Below the pieces are notes generated by a model. It made no database searches. It was not told where the DNA came from and saw only the letters and a program-made list of their open reading frames with translations. The translations under genes and the position numbers were made by a program. Shown piece after piece: positions 19,293 through 32,777 of a DNA stretch of 64,000 bases. This DNA is from Aestuariivirga sp. GTDB lineage: Bacteria; Pseudomonadota; Alphaproteobacteria; Rhizobiales; Aestuariivirgaceae. Each line of letters begins with the position of its first letter. The first letter of the stretch is position 1. The stretch is taken from assembly GCF_020252395.1 (NCBI RefSeq), contig NZ_JADCDB010000007.1, positions 1-64,000 of the forward strand, written 5' to 3'.

Positions 19293-20690
19293 CTAAGCCA
19301 TCGCCTTTTTCCCGCTCACCGCCTCGCCCGCGCCGGGTGACAGGGTGCGGAACTGCAGGCAGGCCATCAGCGAGCAGGCTGCCACCGCGGCGAAGGCGAT
19401 GGTGAAGTCCGCCGGCGTCAGCGCCATCTCGCCGCGGAACCACTGCGCGGCCTCCAGCACGAAGGCGGCGAGCACCACGCCGAGCGACAGCGAGAGCTGC
19501 TGCACCACGGTGTAAAGGCTGGTCGCATAGCTCACCTGCTGGTGATCGACGTCGGAATAGGACATGGCGTTCAAGGCGGTGAACTGCAGCGAGCGCAGGA
19601 AGCCGCCCACGAAGAGCAGCGCGATCGCCAGCACATAGGGCGTGGATAACGACAAGAGCCCCATGACCGAGATCGAGACGCTGGCCAGCAGCCCGTTGAC
19701 AATCAGCAAGCGTCGGAAGCCGAAGCGGCGGATCATCTTCGCCGCACCCAGTTTCATCGAGATAGCACCCGCCGCGGCGACAAAGGTGATCATGCCGGAC
19801 TGGAAGGCGCTCATGCCATAGGCGAGCTGGAACATCAGCGGCAGCAGGAAGGGAACTGCACCTACCCCGATGCGGAACAAGCTGCCGCCGATGACGCCTG
19901 CGCGGAAGGTTTCGATTTTCAGGAGCCTGAGATCGAGGATCGGGTTGGGCGTCGCCAGCGCGTGGCGGACATAGAAGCCAACGAGTACGAGGCCGAACAG
20001 CACGAGCAATGTCGGCGTCCACCCCGGCAACAGGCCGCGCCCCATGATGGTGAGCCCGAAGATGAAGGAGGAAAGGCCGAGGCCGGACAGGAGGAAGCCC
20101 GGCGCGTCGAGCTTCGGCGCCTCGTCGGCCTGGATGTCCGGCATCAGCGCGGTGGCCAGCACGAAGGCGAGGATGCCGAAGGGCAGGTTCATCCAGAACA
20201 CCCAGCGCCAGCCGAAGGTGTCGGTTATGAAGCCGCCAACCGGCGGCCCCACAAGCGGGCCGATCAGCGCCGGAATGGTGAGCCAGGCCAGCGCATCGAC
20301 GAGCTCCGCCTTGGGGACAGTGCGCAGCAGGATGATGCGGCCCACTGGCACCATCATGGCCCCGCCGATGCCCTGCAGTGCGCGGGCGGCCACGAGTCCG
20401 CCTAGCGAATTGGCCATGCCGCAAGCCAGCGATCCGAGAGTGAAGACGGCGATCGCCACCCGGAACACGTGGCGCGAGCCGAACCGGTCCGCCAGCCAGC
20501 CGCTGACGGGGATGAACACCGTGAGGCTGAGGAGATAAGTCGTGAAGGCCAGCTTCAGCATGATCGGGTCGGTTCCCAGCGACGTGGCAATGGCGGGGAG
20601 CGAGGTGGCGATCACCGTCGAATCCATGTTCTCCATGAAGAGCGCGGAGGCGATGATGAGGGGGATCAGCCGGGAGGACGACATGGCCAT
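19293..20690 (-). CDS. DHA2-family MFS drug transporter
   Basis: FMENMDSTVIATSLPAIA, SGWLADRFGSRHVF and about 14 TM pattern. Confidence 0.88.
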   Translation of the reverse strand: MAMSSSRLIPLIIASALFMENMDSTVIATSLPAIATSLGTDPIMLKLAFTTYLLSLTVFIPVSGWLADRFGSRHVFRVAIAVFTLGSLACGMANSLGGLVAARALQGIGGAMMVPVGRIILLRTVPKAELVDALAWLTIPALIGPLVGPPVGGFITDTFGWRWVFWMNLPFGILAFVLATALMPDIQADEAPKLDAPGFLLSGLGLSSFIFGLTIMGRGLLPGWTPTLLVLFGLVLVGFYVRHALATPNPILDLRLLKIETFRAGVIGGSLFRIGVGAVPFLLPLMFQLAYGMSAFQSGMITFVAAAGAISMKLGAAKMIRRFGFRRLLIVNGLLASVSISVMGLLSLSTPYVLAIALLFVGGFLRSLQFTALNAMSYSDVDHQQVSYATSLYTVVQQLSLSLGVVLAAFVLEAAQWFRGEMALTPADFTIAFAAVAACSLMACLQFRTLSPGAGEAVSGKKAMA

Positions 20691-20785
20691 CCGATAGCAC
20701 GCCCGGCGCGCCGGCATTCATGCCGATTGCGCAAAGGTGACTTGGCCACGCCTGCCGCCCCCGCCCCTTTCCGGCCCGAATTGCC

Positions 20786-22738
<1,953 letters not shown>

Positions 22739-22837
22739 GCTTTCGCATGCGCCTCGTCGCCCCGCGCGGCGCCCCCGCGAAGGCTGGGCGCCGGCTTTCG
22801 CTGGCATTACGGCATGTCAGGGCGCTAAACCGATCCT

Positions 22838-23788
22838 ATGACCGAAGCCTGCTGCACCCTCACCATCCCCGCACTTTCCCATGACGGAGCCAATGCGCTT
22901 GCTTCCGCGCTGGAGGACAGCCTCCGCATCGACCCGATGGCCATCACCATCAACGAGACGGACGAGGCGAAGGGTCTGTGGGAGGTGGCGCTCTATTTCG
23001 AGACCGAACAGGACGCCGAGAATGCCCGCGCGCTCGATGAACTCAAACACGGCTTTATCGCTCCCATAACGCAGCAGGACTGGGTGCGCCAGTCGCTGGA
23101 GGGCCTTGCGCCCGTAACCGCCGGGCGATTCTTCCTGCACGGCTCGCATGACCGGGACCGGCGCAGGCCCGGCGGCATCGCGCTGGAGATCGATGCGGGC
23201 ACGGCCTTCGGCACCGGCCATCACGGCACCACCGAGGGCTGCCTGATCGCCCTCGACCACATCCTGAAGCGGCGCAGGCCGGAAAGCATTCTCGATGTCG
23301 GCTGCGGCACCGGCGTCCTCGCCATCGCCGCCGCCAAGGCCACGGGCCGCCCCGCAATCGCCAGCGACATCGACCCGGAAGCGGTGCGGGTGACGCGCGC
23401 CAATGCGTCGCTCAACGGGGTGAAGCCGCGGATCGCCAGCCTCGTGGCGGCAGGCCTCGGCCATCCGCGCATCGCCGCGTCCGGCCCCTATGACCTGATC
23501 TTCGCCAATATCCTGGCGCGCCCCCTGGTGGCGCTGTCGACCGGTCTTGCGCGCGCCCTGGCGCCGGGTGGCAACCTCATCCTTTCCGGCCTGACGCTGG
23601 AGCAGATGCGCTGGATCGAGGCGACTTACCTGTCGCGCGGGCTGGCGCTCGCCTCCCGCATCACGCGCGGCAACTGGGCGACCCTCGTCTTTACCCTGCC
23701 GCAAAAGCGAAAGCGCCCGGGCGGGAGGACACCCGGGCGCTTGGCTTTCGCCGGCTCCAGAGGAGCCGGCTGGGAGTTCGATCGCTGA
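22838..23788 (+). CDS. prmA: Ribosomal protein L11 methyltransferase
   Basis: IDAGTAFGTGHHGTTEGCLIALD and ILDVGCGTGVLAIAAAK. Confidence 0.93.
   Translation: MTEACCTLTIPALSHDGANALASALEDSLRIDPMAITINETDEAKGLWEVALYFETEQDAENARALDELKHGFIAPITQQDWVRQSLEGLAPVTAGRFFLHGSHDRDRRRPGGIALEIDAGTAFGTGHHGTTEGCLIALDHILKRRRPESILDVGCGTGVLAIAAAKATGRPAIASDIDPEAVRVTRANASLNGVKPRIASLVAAGLGHPRIAASGPYDLIFANILARPLVALSTGLARALAPGGNLILSGLTLEQMRWIEATYLSRGLALASRITRGNWATLVFTLPQKRKRPGGRTPGRLAFAGSRGAGWEFDR
23711..23770. terminator. Two hairpins inside the prmA 3' end, candidate bidirectional terminator
   Basis: AAGCGCCCGGG(23711-23721)/CCCGGGCGCTT(23732-23742) and GCCGGCTCC(23750-23758)/GGAGCCGGC(23762-23770). Confidence 0.6.
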
Positions 23789-23791
23789 GGC

Positions 23792-23986
23792 TTACGAGCC
23801 CCAGACCATCTTCGAAATCTCGGACCGCTTCATGCCAATGTCGGCCAGCAACCGGTCATCGAGCTGCGCCAGCTGGCGCTCGGCGCGGCTGCGGGCGAGA
23901 TAGGTCTTGACCCGGCCAAGGAGGCCAGAGCCCATGGTGAAGCCTTCGCTGCGGACCGTCTCGCGGCCGTAGGTGATCGTGGTCAT
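23792..23986 (-). CDS. DUF1127-domain small protein
   Basis: LLGRVKTYLARSRAERQLAQLDDRLLADIGMKRSEI. Confidence 0.88.
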   Translation of the reverse strand: MTTITYGRETVRSEGFTMGSGLLGRVKTYLARSRAERQLAQLDDRLLADIGMKRSEISKMVWGS

Positions 23987-24380
23987 CGTCAGTCTCCTTC
24001 TCATCTCTCAAAATCCGGGCTTGTCTGGCCGCGGGCGATTTCTCGAGGGGTCATTGTGCGTTGCATTATTAGTCACTCATATAAAGAGCAGTCGCAACAC
24101 AAACCAGATATCGCTTCGCTTCTCAGCCATGCAATCAATACATGGATCGAGTGTCGCGCAAGCTTCCCCGAATGCACCTCGTTACGCAGGCTTTCTAGAG
24201 TCGGATTACGTCGGTTTTATTGCAGGAAAAGACTTATTTCAGCCCAAGAACTTAATCGCCGTTAACCAGTCTCTTTTGCATTCTGTAGTGTCGCTTTCGA
24301 GCTATTTGCATGCTTCTGGCGCATGGAGGCGTAGGACTTTCATTGTGCGCCGCCGCATTTCTGGCGTCACACCAAACAAA

Positions 24381-24404
24381 ATGCCCGGCCTTTCGGCCGG
24401 GCAT
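24381..24404 (-). terminator. Rho-independent terminator of the csp gene
   Basis: ATGCCCGGCC-TTTC-GGCCGGGCAT; the minus strand continues with TTTGTTTGG. Confidence 0.75.
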
Positions 24405-24427
24405 CCGGTGTGAACCTGGTGGTCCGA

Positions 24428-24637
24428 TCAGGCGGCGGCGAGGTTGCCGGCCGAGGCGCGGCCGGTGCGCTTGTCGGTCACGACCTCATAGGAGACCTTC
24501 TGGCCTTCCTTCAGCGTGCGCAAACCAGCGCGCTCGACGGCGGAGATGTGGACGAAAATGTCCTTCTGGCCATTGTCCGGCTGGATGAAGCCGTAGCCCT
24601 TCTGCTCGTTGAACCACTTCACAGTACCCGTATCCAT
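24428..24637 (-). CDS. Cold-shock domain protein
   Basis: [39 protein letters not shown]. Confidence 0.96.
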   Translation of the reverse strand: MDTGTVKWFNEQKGYGFIQPDNGQKDIFVHISAVERAGLRTLKEGQKVSYEVVTDKRTGRASAGNLAAA

Positions 24638-24938
24638 GGGTGTCTTCCTTACGTTGGGTTGCCGTCAGCCCTGACGCGGTCTTTCGGGGCACGCCAGGAC
24701 ATTGGTCGAGAATTGGAAGGGTCTTGCGTGCGCGGCCCGACGGGGGGCGAAGCGGCCAATCGTCCGGCCCGGTTTCCGATGAGGAATATATGTCGCAGTT
24801 CATTCGGTGTTGCAAGATCAATTACTGGTGTTTCCGCTGCGGGATTGCCGGCGCGCAGAAGACGGTGGCCCCGAAGGTGGAGGGGCGGATCGGTCTCAGG
24901 ATGTAGACGCTACGCGAGGCTCTTGTTAAGTCTTGCCC

Positions 24939-26723
24939 ATGACTGAGACACACAAGACCCGGCTCGCCCTGCTCCGTGCCGAAGTGAAAAGGCGCAAGCT
25001 CACCGGCTTCTTCGTGCCCCGCGCCGATGAATTCCAGGGTGAATACGTGCCCGCCCATGCCGAGCGGCTGCGCTGGCTCACCAATTTCCGCGGCAGCGCG
25101 GGGATCGCCATCGTGACACTGAAGAAGGCGGCGATCTTCGTCGACGGGCGCTACGTGATCCAGGTGCGCCAGCAGGTGGACGAGAAGATTTTCGCGCCCT
25201 TCCATTTGATGGAGGAGCCGCCCTCGCAATGGATCGGCAAGAACCTGAAGAAGGGCGACAAGCTGGGCTTCGACCCGTGGCTGGTCACCGCCGAGCAGGC
25301 CACGCGCCTCGCCGAGGCCTGCGCTGCGGTGGGGGCGAGCTTCGTGCCGGTGGAATCGAACCCCATCGATGCCGTGTGGGCGGACCAGCCGCCCCGCCCC
25401 ACGGCGGCCCTCGCCACCCAGCCCACGCAATTCGCCGGACGCACCGCGGCGGAGAAGATCAAGGACCTGCGCAAGGGCTTGGACAAGGTCGATGCGGTGG
25501 TGCTGACGCAACCGGATTCGGTCGCCTGGCTGTTCAACCTGCGCGGCTTCGACGTGCCGCACTCGCCGGTGGTGGCGGCCTACGCGATCCTGCCCGCCAA
25601 GGGCAAGGCGCAGCTCTTCATCGCCAAGGCGAAGCTCCCCGAGGACGTAAGGCAGCATCTGAAATCAACCGCCACCACGCATGAGCCAAGCGAGATCGGC
25701 GCGGCGCTGAAGGCGCTCGGCAAGGCCAGGGCGCGCGTGCTGATCGACCCCGCCTGGACGCCCGAACGCATCCGCGCACTTCTGGAGAAGGCGAAGGCGA
25801 CTGTGGCGACGGGCGCCGATCCCGTGTCGCTGCCCAAGGCGCGCAAAAATGTGACCGAGCAGGAAGGCGCGCGCGCCGCGCAGAAGCGTGACGGTGTCGC
25901 GGTAAGCCGCTTCCTGTGCTGGCTCGACAAGGAAGCGCCGAATGGCGGCCTCACCGAGCTCGATGTCGCCGCGAAGCTCGCGGCCTTCCGCGCCGGAACA
26001 GGCGAATTGAAGGACCTCTCCTTCGAGACCATTCCGGCCTCGGGTCCGCATGCGGCGATCCCGCACTACCACGCGACGGAAGAGTCGAACCGCAAGCTCG
26101 GCCGCGACGAAATCTTCCTCATCGACTCCGGCGCGCAATACATCGACGGCACTACCGACATCACCCGCACGGTGATCGTGGGCACGCCCACGGCCGAGAT
26201 GAAGGACCGCTTCACCCGCGTGCTGAAGGGCATGGTTGGCCTCTCCATGATCCGCTTCCCGAAAGGCACGACGGGCTCGCAGATCGACATTCTGGCGCGC
26301 CAGCATCTGTGGAGTGCCGGGCTCGATTTCGACCACGGCACGGGCCACGGTGTTGGCGCCTATCTCTCGGTGCATGAGGGCCCGGCGCGCATCAACAAAT
26401 CGGACCGGACACCGCTGGAGCCCGGCATGATCCTGTCGAACGAGCCCGGCTTCTACAAGCAGGGCGGCTACGGCATCCGGATCGAAAACCTCGTGATGGT
26501 GCATGAGGCAAAGCCCGTCGCCGGCGGCGAGCGCCCCATGCTCGGCTTCGAGACGCTGACGCTCGCCCCCATCGACCGGCGGCTCATCGACGTGGGGCTG
26601 CTCTCGGAAGTCGAACGTCAATGGCTCGACGCCTATCACGCGCGGGTGCTGAAAGAGGTGGGCGATTTCCTCGCTGGCGAGGAACTTGTGTGGCTCAGGA
26701 AGTCCTGCGCGCCGTTGGGCTGA
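24939..26723 (+). CDS. Aminopeptidase P family protein (Xaa-Pro aminopeptidase)
   Basis: FLIDSGAQYIDGTTDITRT, HGTGHGVGAYLSVHEGP, GMILSNEPGFY. Confidence 0.94.
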   Translation: MTETHKTRLALLRAEVKRRKLTGFFVPRADEFQGEYVPAHAERLRWLTNFRGSAGIAIVTLKKAAIFVDGRYVIQVRQQVDEKIFAPFHLMEEPPSQWIGKNLKKGDKLGFDPWLVTAEQATRLAEACAAVGASFVPVESNPIDAVWADQPPRPTAALATQPTQFAGRTAAEKIKDLRKGLDKVDAVVLTQPDSVAWLFNLRGFDVPHSPVVAAYAILPAKGKAQLFIAKAKLPEDVRQHLKSTATTHEPSEIGAALKALGKARARVLIDPAWTPERIRALLEKAKATVATGADPVSLPKARKNVTEQEGARAAQKRDGVAVSRFLCWLDKEAPNGGLTELDVAAKLAAFRAGTGELKDLSFETIPASGPHAAIPHYHATEESNRKLGRDEIFLIDSGAQYIDGTTDITRTVIVGTPTAEMKDRFTRVLKGMVGLSMIRFPKGTTGSQIDILARQHLWSAGLDFDHGTGHGVGAYLSVHEGPARINKSDRTPLEPGMILSNEPGFYKQGGYGIRIENLVMVHEAKPVAGGERPMLGFETLTLAPIDRRLIDVGLLSEVERQWLDAYHARVLKEVGDFLAGEELVWLRKSCAPLG

Positions 26724-26733
26724 CGTTCGGCGC

Positions 26734-27768
26734 TTACTGCGCGGCCCGGCGCTGCCGGCTGGACTCGATCGCCCCGGATAAGGCGGTCCAGACGGCGCCG
26801 CTCTCCAGCTCCTCCTCCGACCAATGGGCCGCGGCGAGCCTTTCGAGCCAGGGCTCGCGATCATGAAGCGTGGGGGACACCGCGCTTGCCAGGGCGTGGT
26901 CGGTCACCTCCCAGGCGAAGCTGGCGGGAGAGGTGGCGATGGCAGGAACGCCTGCGAGCAGCGCATCGATGGCGGCGCCGGAGGAATAGGTCACCACCGC
27001 CCAGGCATCCTCCAGACTTTCCGCCATGGGGCGGTTCACGTCGGCAAGGGTGACGCCGAGTGGCGCGAGACGGCCTGGAAGCTCCGCCATGCCGGCGCCG
27101 CGCGCCAGCGGATGGAGCCGCACCACGATGGGCCTGCCGGTCAGGCCGCGCAGCTCCGTGCAGCTGCGCAGGATCCAATCATGAATGTCGATCCCGCGCA
27201 GCGAGGCATCGCCCGGAACCTGGCCGACGACCAGGATGTGGCGGCCATCGCGGCGCCAGGGCTTGACGGGCGGAATGCCCAGCTGCGAACTCAGCGCCTG
27301 CCAGCGTGGCGGGGCGTGTCCGGCGAGCGCCAGCCCGCCGTCATCGCCGAACCCGCCAAGGCCCACGCGGTAGTGGTGGAACGGATCGTTCTTATAAAAC
27401 CGTTCGGGCAGCAGCAGGCGGGTCCAGGGTGCTGAAGCGGGGAACAGCTTGTGCAGGATCCAGGGCTTGCTGCCGGGCGCGCGCACGCGCCGCCCGATGG
27501 CCGGCGCCTCGATCACCACCGTTTGACCCTGGTGGCGCTCAAGAATGGCGCGGCGCAACTCATGACGCCGGATTGCAGCTTCGCCCCACGTTGGCTTGTC
27601 TTTCTTGATGAGCCCCCAGATCACGGCGACGTCGCAGTCCGAATAGTGGAGCCCGGTCACCATTTCGCAGTCGAAGCCCAGACGCTGTGCCGACTCCCCG
27701 ATCAACCGCAGGGGCTTCTTGCGGGCTTCCTTGGAGCCGAGGAAGACCTTGATTCTGCCTAAGGACAT
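26734..27768 (-). CDS. Capsular polysaccharide synthesis (KpsC/S)-like protein
   Basis: VVRLHPLARGAGM and WAVVTYSSGAAIDALLAGVPAIATSPASFAWEVTD resemble Capsule_synth proteins. Confidence 0.55.
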   Translation of the reverse strand: MSLGRIKVFLGSKEARKKPLRLIGESAQRLGFDCEMVTGLHYSDCDVAVIWGLIKKDKPTWGEAAIRRHELRRAILERHQGQTVVIEAPAIGRRVRAPGSKPWILHKLFPASAPWTRLLLPERFYKNDPFHHYRVGLGGFGDDGGLALAGHAPPRWQALSSQLGIPPVKPWRRDGRHILVVGQVPGDASLRGIDIHDWILRSCTELRGLTGRPIVVRLHPLARGAGMAELPGRLAPLGVTLADVNRPMAESLEDAWAVVTYSSGAAIDALLAGVPAIATSPASFAWEVTDHALASAVSPTLHDREPWLERLAAAHWSEEELESGAVWTALSGAIESSRQRRAAQ

Positions 27769-27918
27769 TCTGCCGCCTTTTCTTCAGGGCTGACGCTGCC
27801 AGCAACCTCGTCCTGCATCGCCCATGTGGAATGGACCGATCAATTGAATAAATCCATGGCTCTTCAACAGTATCGATCGCCCGCGGCAACGCCGCCGGGC
27901 GAAAACGCCGCGCCGAAC

Positions 27919-30030
<2,112 letters not shown>

Positions 30031-31701
30031 CTATCCCCTGCCCCCCAGCAGCTCGTCGGCCTGGGCGCGCGCGGCGTCCGTCACCCTGGCGCCCGACAGC
30101 ATGCGGGCCACCTCTTCGCGGCGGCTCTGGCCGGAGAGCGGCTGCACGCGCGTCACCATGCGCCTGGAGGCCACTTCCTCCATTTTCGAAATCAGCATGT
30201 GCTGCGAGGCGCGCGCCGCCACCTGCGGGCTGTGCGTGACGGCGAGAACCTGCAGGTTCGAGGCAAGCCGCGCCAGCCTGGCGCCGATGGCATCGGCCAC
30301 GGCGCCGCCCACACCCGTGTCGATCTCGTCGAAGATCAGCGTGGGGGCGGAGCCCTTGGAGGCGAGGATCACCTTCAAGGCCAGCATGAAGCGCGCAAGC
30401 TCGCCACCCGAGGCCACCTTCATCAGCGGCGCAAGCGGCGTGCCCGGATTCGCGGAGACCATGAACTCGACACGGTCGATGCCGGTGGACCCCGGCCTGC
30501 CGGCGTCGGTGTCGAGGGCGGTCTCGAATCGGGCGCGCTCGAGCTTCAGTGGCGGCAATTCATCCATCACCGCCTTGTCGAGCGACTTCGCCGTCTTGCG
30601 GCGCTTGTTGGAGAGCTTCTCCGCCGCGGCATCATAGGCCTCGCGCGCCGCCTTGAAGTCCCGCTCGAGCTTCCGGAGCCGCCCGCCACCATCGCTCAGC
30701 GCCTTGAGCTCGTTGTCGAAGCGCTCGCGCACATCGGCCAGCGTGTCGACCGTGCATTTGAACTTTCGTGCCGCAGCCCGCAGCGCGAAGAGCCGCTCCT
30801 CGGATTTCTCCAGCTCCTTCGGATCGAAGACGAAGGCGCGCTGCGCCTCCGCGATGGCGCGTTCGGCTTCCGACACTTCCGCCAGCACACGGTCCAGCGC
30901 CTGGCACACATGGTCGAGCCGGCCGCCGGCCGTCTCGCGGCGGCGTTCGAGCTTGCGCAGCGCCGCGTTGAGCCGCGCCACCGATGTGCCGTCCCCCGCC
31001 AGCGCCTCCCCGGCATCGGTCAGGGCTTCGGCATATTGCTCGGCCGACATCATCATCTGGCGGGCCTCGGCGAGCAGTGCCTCCTCGCCGGGGATCGGGT
31101 TGAGGGCGCGCAGTTCGTCCGCGGCATGTTCAAGATAGTCGCGCTCGGCTTCGGCACGGTCCATCAGCGCGCGGTGTTCGTTCAGCGCCTCCTCGGCGGC
31201 GGATGAGCGCGCCCACAGGGCGGCCACATCGCTCACTTCGGCGTCGTGCCCGCCGAAGGCATCGAGCAGGCGGCGGTGCACGGTGACGTCGACGAGCGCG
31301 CGGTCGGCATGCTGGCCGTGAATCTCGGCCAAGGCGCCGGCGATCTGGCGCAGCAGATTGAGGCTGACCGGCTGGTCGTTGATGGCGGCACGGCTCGGGC
31401 CATCGGCGTTCTGGATGCGGCGGATGACGAGTTCGCCCTCGGCATCTACCCCCTGCTCCTTCAGGATCGCGAAGGCCGGGTGGCTGCGCGGCAGGGCGAA
31501 GGCCGCTGTCACCACGCCACGCTCCGCACCGGCCCGCACCAGCGAGGAGTCGCCGCGCGCCCCCAGCGCCAGGCCCAGCGCATCGAGCAGAATTGACTTG
31601 CCCGCACCGGTCTCGCCGGTGAGCACCGTCAGCCCCTTCTCGAGAGCGATGTCGAGCTTCTCGATTAGGACGATGTCGCGAATGGAGAGAGCAGTCAGCA
31701 T
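30031..31701 (-). CDS. recN: DNA repair protein RecN
   Basis: MLTALSIRDIVLIEKLDIALEKGLTVLTGETGAGKSILLDAL; APTLIFDEIDTGVGGAVADAIG. Start refined from the ORF start at 31851. Confidence 0.96.
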   Translation of the reverse strand: MLTALSIRDIVLIEKLDIALEKGLTVLTGETGAGKSILLDALGLALGARGDSSLVRAGAERGVVTAAFALPRSHPAFAILKEQGVDAEGELVIRRIQNADGPSRAAINDQPVSLNLLRQIAGALAEIHGQHADRALVDVTVHRRLLDAFGGHDAEVSDVAALWARSSAAEEALNEHRALMDRAEAERDYLEHAADELRALNPIPGEEALLAEARQMMMSAEQYAEALTDAGEALAGDGTSVARLNAALRKLERRRETAGGRLDHVCQALDRVLAEVSEAERAIAEAQRAFVFDPKELEKSEERLFALRAAARKFKCTVDTLADVRERFDNELKALSDGGGRLRKLERDFKAAREAYDAAAEKLSNKRRKTAKSLDKAVMDELPPLKLERARFETALDTDAGRPGSTGIDRVEFMVSANPGTPLAPLMKVASGGELARFMLALKVILASKGSAPTLIFDEIDTGVGGAVADAIGARLARLASNLQVLAVTHSPQVAARASQHMLISKMEEVASRRMVTRVQPLSGQSRREEVARMLSGARVTDAARAQADELLGGRG

Positions 31702-31745
31702 GGCCCGGATATATAGCGGAGTCGCATGCCGGCGCGACAGCCGAA

Positions 31746-32708
31746 TTACAGCGGGTTGACCGCGTCGAAGGCCTTGGATATCCAGGATTCCTTGCTGGCC
31801 TCCGGCATCACGCCGTCGTTCGAAACCAGCGTATAGGCGTCTCTGTACCACTGCGACTGGGGGTAATTGGTGCCGAGGACCGCGGCCGCCGTCTGGGCCT
31901 CAGACACGACGCCCAGCGCCATATAGCCTTCCGTCAGGCGGTAGAGCGCCTCCGGCGTCTGGCTGGTGTTGCGGTAGTCGGTGACCACTGTCTTGAAGCG
32001 GTTGATGCCGGCGAGGTAAGCGCCCTGCCGGTAGTAATAGCGGCCGACCTCCATTTCCTTGCCGGCGAGGTGGTCGCGCGCCACCAGCACCTTCCGCGTG
32101 GCATCCGCTGCATAGGGGGTGCCGGGGAAGCGTTGCGCCACTTCCTGCAGGGCCTCGAGCGCTTTCTTGGTCGAGGACTGGTCGAGCTTGGTGTTTCCGA
32201 TCTGGTCATAATTGCAGACGGCGACGAGGTAATAAGCATAGCCCACATCCTTTCCGCCCGGATGCAGCGTGATGTAGCGGTTAGCGGCGTTCACCGCGTC
32301 GTCCCACTTGGCCAGCTTGTAGGCGATATAGGCCTGCATCAGTATGGCCTGGGTGGCATAGCTCGAATAGGGATATTGCCGCTCCACCTCGCCGAACTGC
32401 TTCAGCGCCGATTTCAGCGACCCGCCGTTCAGGTCGGCGAGCGCCGCATTGTAGAGCTTGGCGACGGTGGCCGTCTCCTGGGCGGCGGCCATGTCGGGTG
32501 CAACCGCGGCAGCGGAGGAGGCAGTGGCGGAGGAGGAGGCGCTGTCGTCACCCCAGAGCCCGTCCATCAGGCTCGTGGCACAGCCGGACAACAAGACGCC
32601 AATCAGTGCCGCCGCAACCCCCTGCGAAATCCGTCCCGTCACCTTCACCGAAAACCCCACCTGCACCCGCCACACCTTGACCGCGGCGCGCCCGACGCCA
32701 GCATGCAA
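31746..32708 (-). CDS. bamD: Outer membrane assembly lipoprotein BamD
   Basis: Lipobox GVLLSGC, TPR-like QFGEVERQYPYSSYATQAILMQAYIAYKL. Start codon uncertain. Confidence 0.9.
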   Translation of the reverse strand: MHAGVGRAAVKVWRVQVGFSVKVTGRISQGVAAALIGVLLSGCATSLMDGLWGDDSASSSATASSAAAVAPDMAAAQETATVAKLYNAALADLNGGSLKSALKQFGEVERQYPYSSYATQAILMQAYIAYKLAKWDDAVNAANRYITLHPGGKDVGYAYYLVAVCNYDQIGNTKLDQSSTKKALEALQEVAQRFPGTPYAADATRKVLVARDHLAGKEMEVGRYYYRQGAYLAGINRFKTVVTDYRNTSQTPEALYRLTEGYMALGVVSEAQTAAAVLGTNYPQSQWYRDAYTLVSNDGVMPEASKESWISKAFDAVNPL

Positions 32709-32777
32709 AGCGTTTAATGCGCCAAAACCGGCGGAAGTGTGACCCGCCGGGTTTGACCTATTCCCCTGCTAGTTCAG

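Noticed and set aside
22741-22830. GC-rich imperfect repeat-like stretch between the ABC transporter and prmA
   Set aside because: Resembles common degenerate interspersed intergenic sequence (cccgcgaaggctggg...); only one copy noticed and no perfect arms.
24410-24946. 178-aa plus ORF opposite csp
   Set aside because: Antisense to a certain cold-shock gene; no recognisable protein features.
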